Assembly: GCA_041584475.1 (NCBI GenBank)
Contig: JBFHDX010000133.1
Coordinates: forward strand, 1 to 9,536
Length of the DNA: 9,536 bases
Direction of reading: 5' to 3'
DNA from: JBFHDX01 sp041584475
GTDB taxonomy: Bacteria; Pseudomonadota; Alphaproteobacteria; UBA8366; JADFVY01
Shown: positions 5,050 through 9,536 of the stretch, piece by piece
How the letters are laid out: each line of letters opens with the position of its first letter
How positions within the stretch are numbered: position 1 is the first letter of the stretch
Notes under the pieces: generated by a model
Database searches by the model: none
What the model was told of the DNA's origin: nothing
The model's input: only the letters and a program-made list of their open reading frames with translations
Program-made: the position numbers and the translations under genes

Positions 5050-6363
5050 ATGGGTCACGTCATCCCGTATTCGTGCGGGAGCGCAGGCGAGTCGGCGCTC
5101 AGCGCGAGGATCCGCACGCCGCCCGCTCGCACCGCGGCTTGGCTGGCGTTTGCGGTGGCGGCAGGCATCCTCGTGACCGCGACGGCCGCGCGTGCCGACC
5201 GGTCGGCGATGGTGGTCGACGGGACGAGCGGCGAGGTGCTCTACGCGTACCATCCCGACACCCCGCACCGCCCCGCCTCGCTCGCCAAGATGATGACGCT
5301 GTATCTGGCCTTCGAGGCACTCACCGACGGCCGGCTGCAACCCCGTCAGGAGCTTGTGGTATCGCGTCGGGCCGCGCACCAGCGCCCGTCGCGGCTCGGA
5401 CTTGTCCGGGGGCGTAGAATCACCGTCGAGGATGCCGTGCTGGCGCTCGTCACGAAGTCGGCGAACGATGCGGCCGTGGTCATCGCCGAAGCGCTGGCCG
5501 GCAGCGAGCGGCAGTTCGCGCATCGCATGACCCGCCGCGCCGGATCGCTCGGGCTGACGCACACGGTGTTCCGAAACGCGTCCGGCCTGCATCACCGCGA
5601 CCAGTGGACGACGGCGCGCGACATGGCGCGGCTCGCGGTGGCGCTCGTACGGGACTTTCCGGCCGCCTACCGCTACTTCGCGACAACCGACTTCACCTGG
5701 AACGGTCGCCGGTACGAGAACCACAACGGCATGCTCGGCTCCTATGGCGGCGTCGACGGCATCAAGACCGGGTTCATCCGGCAGTCGGGATACAATCTCG
5801 TCGCCTCCGCAGAGCGAGACGGGCGGCGGCTGATCGGGGTCGTTCTCGGTGGCGCCGATCCGGATCGCCGCGACTGGCAGATGACGCGGCTGCTCGATTT
5901 CGGTTTTCGCCGGCTCGCCGGTGACGAAGCGGGCGACCGCGCGCCGCCGCTTCCCTATCTGACGACGACGCCCGAGCTTATCGTCCCATCCGAGGCCATC
6001 GCGGCGACTTTCCGTGACCCTTCGGGGCAGGTTTCAGGGCGCGCGGCGGGCGGCACAGGGTCGGCCGGCGACAACGACGGCGATGCCGCGAACTGGAGTA
6101 TCCAGGTCGGCGCCTACAGCACACCCGGACCGGCGTCGGACGCGCTGACGAGGATCGCCGCGCGCGCGCCCTCGCTGCTCGGCGCGTGGCAACCGCAGAT
6201 AATTCCGGTCGAAAGGGATGGTGAGCGGCTCTACAGGGCGCGGCTCATCGGCATGACGGAGGACGAGGCACGACAGGCGTGCCGCCGCCTCGCCGGCCTC
6301 GACATACCCTGCCTCGCGATGATCTCGCCCGCCACCGCGCTGGCCCTGACCGATCGCCGCTGA
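5050..6363 (+). CDS. D-alanyl-D-alanine carboxypeptidase (peptidase S11) with C-terminal SPOR domain
   Basis: A 437-residue periplasmic penicillin-binding protein of the PBP5/DacA class. It removes the terminal D-Ala of peptidoglycan pentapeptides and so limits cross-linking. The catalytic motifs are complete: SLAK at 77-80 (nucleophile S77), SAN at 137-139, and KTG at 239-241 within DGIKTGF. NHNGMLG (224-230) is also typical. An N-terminal signal segment (about 29-49) ends ATARA-like before D50, preceded by an unusually long 28-residue leader. After the catalytic domain a low-complexity Gly/Asp linker (about 323-347) joins a SPOR domain (about 348-425, WSIQVGAY to CLAM). SPOR domains bind denuded glycan strands at division septa, so septal recruitment is inferred. 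The usual PBP5 C-terminal amphipathic anchor is absent. ATG 5050 has GGGGA 11 bases upstream; no alternative in-frame start precedes the signal core. Confidence 0.93.
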   Translation: MGHVIPYSCGSAGESALSARIRTPPARTAAWLAFAVAAGILVTATAARADRSAMVVDGTSGEVLYAYHPDTPHRPASLAKMMTLYLAFEALTDGRLQPRQELVVSRRAAHQRPSRLGLVRGRRITVEDAVLALVTKSANDAAVVIAEALAGSERQFAHRMTRRAGSLGLTHTVFRNASGLHHRDQWTTARDMARLAVALVRDFPAAYRYFATTDFTWNGRRYENHNGMLGSYGGVDGIKTGFIRQSGYNLVASAERDGRRLIGVVLGGADPDRRDWQMTRLLDFGFRRLAGDEAGDRAPPLPYLTTTPELIVPSEAIAATFRDPSGQVSGRAAGGTGSAGDNDGDAANWSIQVGAYSTPGPASDALTRIAARAPSLLGAWQPQIIPVERDGERLYRARLIGMTEDEARQACRRLAGLDIPCLAMISPATALALTDRR

Positions 6364-6403
6364 ACCGCGCCGGCCGGAGGCTGCGGCGGACGCACTCAGC
6401 GGC
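6356..6403. terminator. Candidate bidirectional terminator between convergent genes
   Basis: GCCGCTGA (6356-6363) and TCAGCGGC (6396-6403) form a perfect 8-bp inverted repeat. They are the last codons plus TGA stops of the two convergent genes. The 32 bases between them are GC-rich and can form an inner stem (CCGC 6365-6368 with GCGG 6383-6386). There is no T-run on either side, so intrinsic termination is not certain. Part of the symmetry follows from both genes ending in Arg-stop. Confidence 0.3.
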
Positions 6404-7730
6404 CTCGGGGCGCGGCTCCCTGGACGGGCGGCCGGCCGATCGAGATGTACCGGAAGCCGGCGGCGGCCATCTCGTCGGGCTTGTATATGTTGCGCAGATC
6501 CACCATCACCGGTGTCGCCATCAGCCCCCGCGCGCGCTCCAGGTCGAGCAGCCGGAACTCGTTCCACTCGGTGATGATCACGACGGCGATGGCATCCTCC
6601 ATCGTCTGGTAGGCGCTTTCGCACCAGACCACGCCATCCAGCAGGTTGCGCGCCTCATCCATGCCCTCCGGATCGTAGACCCGAACGGTGGCGCCGGCGG
6701 CCTGCAGGGCCGGGACGATTTCGAGGCTCGGCGCATCCCGCATGTCATCGGTGTTCGGCTTGAAGGTCAGCCCGAGGACCGCGATCGTCTTGCCCTCGAC
6801 GCCGTCGCCGCAGGCCTCGATGATCCGCCCCGCCATCGCCTTCTTGCGCCGGTCGTTGATGGCGACGACCGTCTCGACGATCTTCAAGGGCGCGCCGGCG
6901 GTCTCCGCGGTCCGCACCAGCGCCAGCGTATCCTTCGGAAAGCACGAGCCGCCGTAGCCGGGCCCAGGGTGCAGGAACTTGGGGCCGATGCGCCCGTCGA
7001 GCCCGATCCCGCGGGCCACATCGTGGACGTTGGCGCCGACCTTCTCGCACAGATCGGCGATCTCGTTGATGAAGGTCACCTTCGTGGCGAGAAAGCTGTT
7101 CGCCGCGTATTTTGTGAGTTCCGCCGTCTCCAGCGACGTGAACAGGATCGGCGTCTCGATCAGGTACAGCGGACGGTAAAGGCGACGCATCACTTGCCGC
7201 GCGCGCTCGCTGTCGGTCCCGATAACGATCCTGTCCGGCCGCATGAAATCCCCGATCGCGGAGCCCTCGCGAAGGAATTCGGGATTGGAGACGACGTCGA
7301 AATTCGCATCGGGTCGGGCGCGGCGGATGACGTCGCCGACCTCCCGTCCGGTCCCGACCGGAACGGTGGACTTGGTGACGATCACGGTGTAGCCGTCCAG
7401 GGCCGCGGCGATCTCCTCGGCCGCACCGAAGACAAAGGAAAGGTCTGCGTGGCCGTCGCCCCGTCGGCTCGGGGTGCCCACGGCTATGAAGACGGCGTCC
7501 GCCTCCGGTATCGCGGCGCCAAGGTCGGTGCTGAACCTCAGGCGGCCGGCCTCGGTATTCCCGGCCACCAGCTGTTCCAGCCCCGGTTCGAAGATCGGTA
7601 TTTCTCCATCCTGCAAACGCGCGATCTTCTCCGCGTCCGTGTCCACGCAGGTCACGTCGATACCGAACTCGGAGAAACAGGCGCCGGAGACGAGACCGAC
7701 GTAGCCGGCGCCGACCATGGTGATTCGCAT
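6396..7730 (-). CDS. ugd: UDP-glucose 6-dehydrogenase
   Basis: A 444-residue cytoplasmic enzyme that oxidises UDP-glucose to UDP-glucuronate with two NAD+ per turnover. The N-terminal Rossmann fold carries GAGYVGLVSG (7-16) with acidic D30 at the end of the second strand. SNPEFLREG lies at 148-156. The central helix has ELTKYAANSFLATK (204-217) with K207. The signature GPGYGGSCFPKD (256-267) contains the catalytic C263. The C-terminal UDP-binding domain has LTFKPNTDDMRDAPS (321-335). All key residues are present and the length is normal. ATG 7730 begins the Rossmann strand directly, with AGGA about 10 bases and GAGG 2 bases upstream. It follows galU by 39 bases, so the operon provides UDP-glucose and then converts it. 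UDP-glucuronate would feed exopolysaccharide, lipopolysaccharide or lipid modification, but no glycosyltransferase is in the window. Confidence 0.95.
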   Translation of the reverse strand: MRITMVGAGYVGLVSGACFSEFGIDVTCVDTDAEKIARLQDGEIPIFEPGLEQLVAGNTEAGRLRFSTDLGAAIPEADAVFIAVGTPSRRGDGHADLSFVFGAAEEIAAALDGYTVIVTKSTVPVGTGREVGDVIRRARPDANFDVVSNPEFLREGSAIGDFMRPDRIVIGTDSERARQVMRRLYRPLYLIETPILFTSLETAELTKYAANSFLATKVTFINEIADLCEKVGANVHDVARGIGLDGRIGPKFLHPGPGYGGSCFPKDTLALVRTAETAGAPLKIVETVVAINDRRKKAMAGRIIEACGDGVEGKTIAVLGLTFKPNTDDMRDAPSLEIVPALQAAGATVRVYDPEGMDEARNLLDGVVWCESAYQTMEDAIAVVIITEWNEFRLLDLERARGLMATPVMVDLRNIYKPDEMAAAGFRYISIGRPPVQGAAPRGR

Positions 7731-7769
7731 TGCCTCGTTATCCTGTTGTTCCCGACCGGAATCCGGCCG

Positions 7770-8642
7770 TCAGCCGCGGTATCGGGCGAGAATAGCGCGA
7801 ACGCCTTCGGCCATGTTGTCCCGTTCCAGCGCCACCGCGACGATCGCCTCGAACAGACCGAGCGGATCACCGCAGTCGAACCGCCTGCCCTCGAACCGCA
7901 CGCCGTGGAACGGCGACTTGCCGACCATCCGCGCCATGGAATCCGTCAGCTGAAGTTCACCGCCGGCCCCGGCGCGGCCCCGGCCAAGATGAGCGAAAAT
8001 CTCGGGCAGCAATATGTAGCGCCCGACAATCGAGAGCGTCGACGGCGCACGTTCCGGCGACGGTTTTTCAACGAGCCCCCGCACCGACACGAGGCGGCCG
8101 TCGTCGTCCGCGACATCGAGAATGCCATATCGGTTGGTGCGATCGCGCGGCACGTCGGCGATGGCGACGACGTTGCCGTGCGTTGCGTCGTGCACGTCCA
8201 TGAGCTGCTTCAGACATGGCGTGTCGGATTGCAGGAAGTCGTCGGCGAGGATGACCGCGAACGGCTCGTCGCCGACCAGCTCGCGCGCGCACCACACGGC
8301 GTGGCCGAGGCCAAGCGGCTCGGTCTGGCGGGTGAACGCGATGTGCCCGGCCTCCGTCATCGTCGCACGAAGCTCTTTCAGGCGGTCGCGTTCGCCGCGG
8401 TCTTCGAGAGTGCGCTCCAACTCGGGCGAGGCATCGAAATGATCCTCGATCGAATATTTCCCGCGCCCGGTCACGAAGATCAGATCCTCGATTCCCGAAG
8501 CCCTCGCTTCCTCGACCGCATACTGGATCAGCGGCTTGTCGACGACCGGCAACATTTCCTTCGGAACGGCCTTCGTCGCGGGCAGAAAGCGCGTACCGAG
8601 GCCGGCCACCGGAAACACCGCCTTGCGAATCTTCTTGCTCAT
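7770..8642 (-). CDS. galU: UTP--glucose-1-phosphate uridylyltransferase
   Basis: A 290-residue nucleotidyltransferase that makes UDP-glucose from UTP and glucose-1-phosphate in the cytoplasm. The nucleotide-binding block FPVAGLGTRFLPATKAVPKE (10-29) is followed by MLPVVDKPLIQY. Also present are ADDF (133-136) with a metal-binding aspartate, the VEKP lysine K193, GGELQLTD (227-234), and a C-terminal FDCGDPLG (255-262). The length is typical of bacterial GalU and no key residue is missing. ATG 8642 gives the family N-terminus. Its ribosome site is weak (AGG six bases upstream). The next gene, 39 bases downstream on the same strand, uses its product. A candidate promoter lies in the 99-base gap after the J-domain gene, so galU and ugd can form their own unit. 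Confidence 0.96.
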   Translation of the reverse strand: MSKKIRKAVFPVAGLGTRFLPATKAVPKEMLPVVDKPLIQYAVEEARASGIEDLIFVTGRGKYSIEDHFDASPELERTLEDRGERDRLKELRATMTEAGHIAFTRQTEPLGLGHAVWCARELVGDEPFAVILADDFLQSDTPCLKQLMDVHDATHGNVVAIADVPRDRTNRYGILDVADDDGRLVSVRGLVEKPSPERAPSTLSIVGRYILLPEIFAHLGRGRAGAGGELQLTDSMARMVGKSPFHGVRFEGRRFDCGDPLGLFEAIVAVALERDNMAEGVRAILARYRG

Positions 8643-8683
8643 GAGCAGCCTGCAGGGCAGCCAGGGAGGAGCGGAGCCGCCCG

Positions 8684-8714
8684 ATTATCTGCCACGGCAC
8701 CCCGGTCGATGCAA
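8684..8714 (-). promoter_or_regulatory. Candidate promoter of the galU-ugd unit
   Basis: On the minus strand TTGCAT (8714-8709) and GATAAT (8689-8684) are separated by 19 bases. The -10 hexamer matches consensus at five of six positions and is rare in this GC-rich sequence. The -35 matches at four, and the spacing is long. Start of transcription would be near 8677, about 35 bases before the galU ATG. Confidence 0.4.
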
Positions 8715-8741
8715 GCCGCCGCGGCGCTGGACCGGGCCCGA

Positions 8742-9455
8742 TCACTGGCCAAGCAGAATTTCCTTCGCTTCGTTGATCTTGGCAGCGAGATAATCCGAAC
8801 CACCATGATCGGGATGGAGCTGCTTCATCAGCCGGCGGTGCGCCGCGCGAATTTCCGTATCGCTGGCGCCGGGCGACAGGCCGAGAATGCGAAACGCCTC
8901 CTCCTTCGTCATCGCCCCGTCCGAAGTCTGGGCGCGCGGCCCTTCCTCGAACCCCTGCCCGTTGCCGTCGGCCTGCCGCCAGGCATCGCCGTGCACCCGG
9001 TCCAGATAGGCGGCCAGCACATTGAGCGTGTCGGCGTCACCCGACGCCTCGTTGAGCAGCTGCCGCAGTTCGTCCAGCGACAGCTCGGAGAGGCGACGGC
9101 CGCGAAACGCGCCGTCGATGACGCTGCCGTCGAGCGCACCCGTATCGTGGTCGAGCGACATGTCGAGAAACCGCGTCCGGACCTGCGACCGCCGGCCCGA
9201 GGCGGGCCCGCGCGACACGCTCTCACGTCCGCTGCGCGCCAGCCGGTCGAAAGCGAAGCTCAGCAACGCCGCCGTAAGGGCCAGCAGCCAATGCAGGCGG
9301 CCGGTGATCACGAGACCGAGCAGGATGAGAAGCGCGAGCACGATCGCGACGCGACGCAGACCCCGCACGATCTGCTCCGGCTCGGCGGTCGCGAACCAGC
9401 GCACGGCGAGCGCCACGCTGATTGCGATCGCAATCCCGAAGGCGAACCACTGCAT
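8742..9455 (-). CDS. Membrane-anchored J-domain protein (DnaJ-like co-chaperone)
   Basis: A 237-residue protein with hydrophobic segments at about 1-18 and 36-68, the second possibly a helical hairpin. A cytoplasmic linker follows, then a C-terminal J domain (about 183-236) with the essential HPD at 214-216 in KQLHPDHGGSDYLAAKINEA. The HPD loop stimulates ATP hydrolysis by Hsp70/DnaK. A C-terminal J domain on a membrane anchor resembles the mitochondrial Pam18/Tim14 arrangement and several alphaproteobacterial proteins, not classical DnaJ: there is no zinc-finger or G/F region. The linker holds a distinct block, RFLDMSLDHDTGALDG followed by SELSLDELRQLL (about 95-134), probably a family-specific domain of unknown role. 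ATG 9455 lacks a strong ribosome site (GGGGC about 12 bases upstream). It starts 6 bases after a stop of an open frame at the right edge. Confidence 0.88.
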   Translation of the reverse strand: MQWFAFGIAIAISVALAVRWFATAEPEQIVRGLRRVAIVLALLILLGLVITGRLHWLLALTAALLSFAFDRLARSGRESVSRGPASGRRSQVRTRFLDMSLDHDTGALDGSVIDGAFRGRRLSELSLDELRQLLNEASGDADTLNVLAAYLDRVHGDAWRQADGNGQGFEEGPRAQTSDGAMTKEEAFRILGLSPGASDTEIRAAHRRLMKQLHPDHGGSDYLAAKINEAKEILLGQ

Positions 9456-9461
9456 CGGCGG

Positions 9462-9536
9462 CTAGCCCCGGTCCGAGACCTGCGTCGTCAACAGCCTGAC
9501 AGGTTCACCGCCGCGCGCGTGCGCGAAATCCAGCAA
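9462..9536 (-). CDS. Possible C-terminus of a gene truncated by the window edge
   Basis: On the minus strand a frame is open from the window edge for 24 codons to a TAG at 9462, ending 6 bases before the J-domain ATG. The residues (LLDFAHARGGEPVRLLTTQV and a short tail) look like a helix followed by a strand, but no family is recognised. Tight spacing to the next gene supports reality; open frames this short are common by chance in GC-rich DNA. Confidence 0.4.
   Translation of the reverse strand: MLDFAHARGGEPVRLLTTQVSDRG

Noticed and set aside
6034..6624. 196-codon minus-strand open frame between the carboxypeptidase and ugd genes
   Set aside because: It is antisense to the SPOR domain and out of frame with ugd; no recognisable protein features.

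Overview
The window looks like ordinary chromosomal DNA from a high-GC alphaproteobacterium. The evidence is the strongly GC-biased third codon positions, a cysteine-free L33, a DUF1489-family protein, a D-Ala-D-Ala carboxypeptidase fused to a SPOR domain, and a membrane-anchored J-domain protein. A Rhodospirillales-like lineage would fit, but that is inference from protein style, not a match that could be tested here. I see no transposase, integrase, phage gene, CRISPR array, rRNA or tRNA, and no convincing undescribed multi-gene system.

Left part (1-4478): every recognisable gene lies on the minus strand. In transcription order they are three secreted, outer-membrane beta-barrel-type proteins (OMP3 3825-4478, OMP2 3073-3648, OMP1 2424-3056), hydroxymethylglutaryl-CoA lyase (1458-2396), a single-domain CheY-like response regulator (899-1399), and a DUF1489 protein (440-874). 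OMP2, OMP1 and the lyase are spaced by 16 and 27 bases. The regulator and the DUF1489 gene are 24 bases apart. About 300 bases after the DUF1489 stop lies a clear factor-independent terminator (125-147). The stretch before it holds a possible 53-residue membrane peptide and a cluster of perfect palindromes.

Middle (4479-6363): a divergent intergenic region carries a good sigma70-like promoter for rpmG (ribosomal protein L33, 4671-4838, plus strand), followed by a GC hairpin terminator. Then comes a plus-strand S11-family D-alanyl-D-alanine carboxypeptidase with a C-terminal SPOR domain (5050-6363), a periplasmic peptidoglycan-trimming enzyme probably drawn to division sites.

Right part (6396-9536): minus strand again. 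A J-domain membrane protein (8742-9455) is followed by galU (7770-8642) and a UDP-glucose 6-dehydrogenase gene (6396-7730). The last two catalyse consecutive steps, glucose-1-phosphate to UDP-glucose to UDP-glucuronate, supplying envelope polysaccharides. The carboxypeptidase and the dehydrogenase genes converge, 32 bases apart, with an inverted repeat formed by their two ends. A short open frame at the right edge may be the C-terminus of another gene.

The common theme is the cell envelope: outer membrane proteins, peptidoglycan remodelling, nucleotide-sugar supply and a membrane-bound co-chaperone. The lyase, the regulator and L33 do not obviously belong to that theme.
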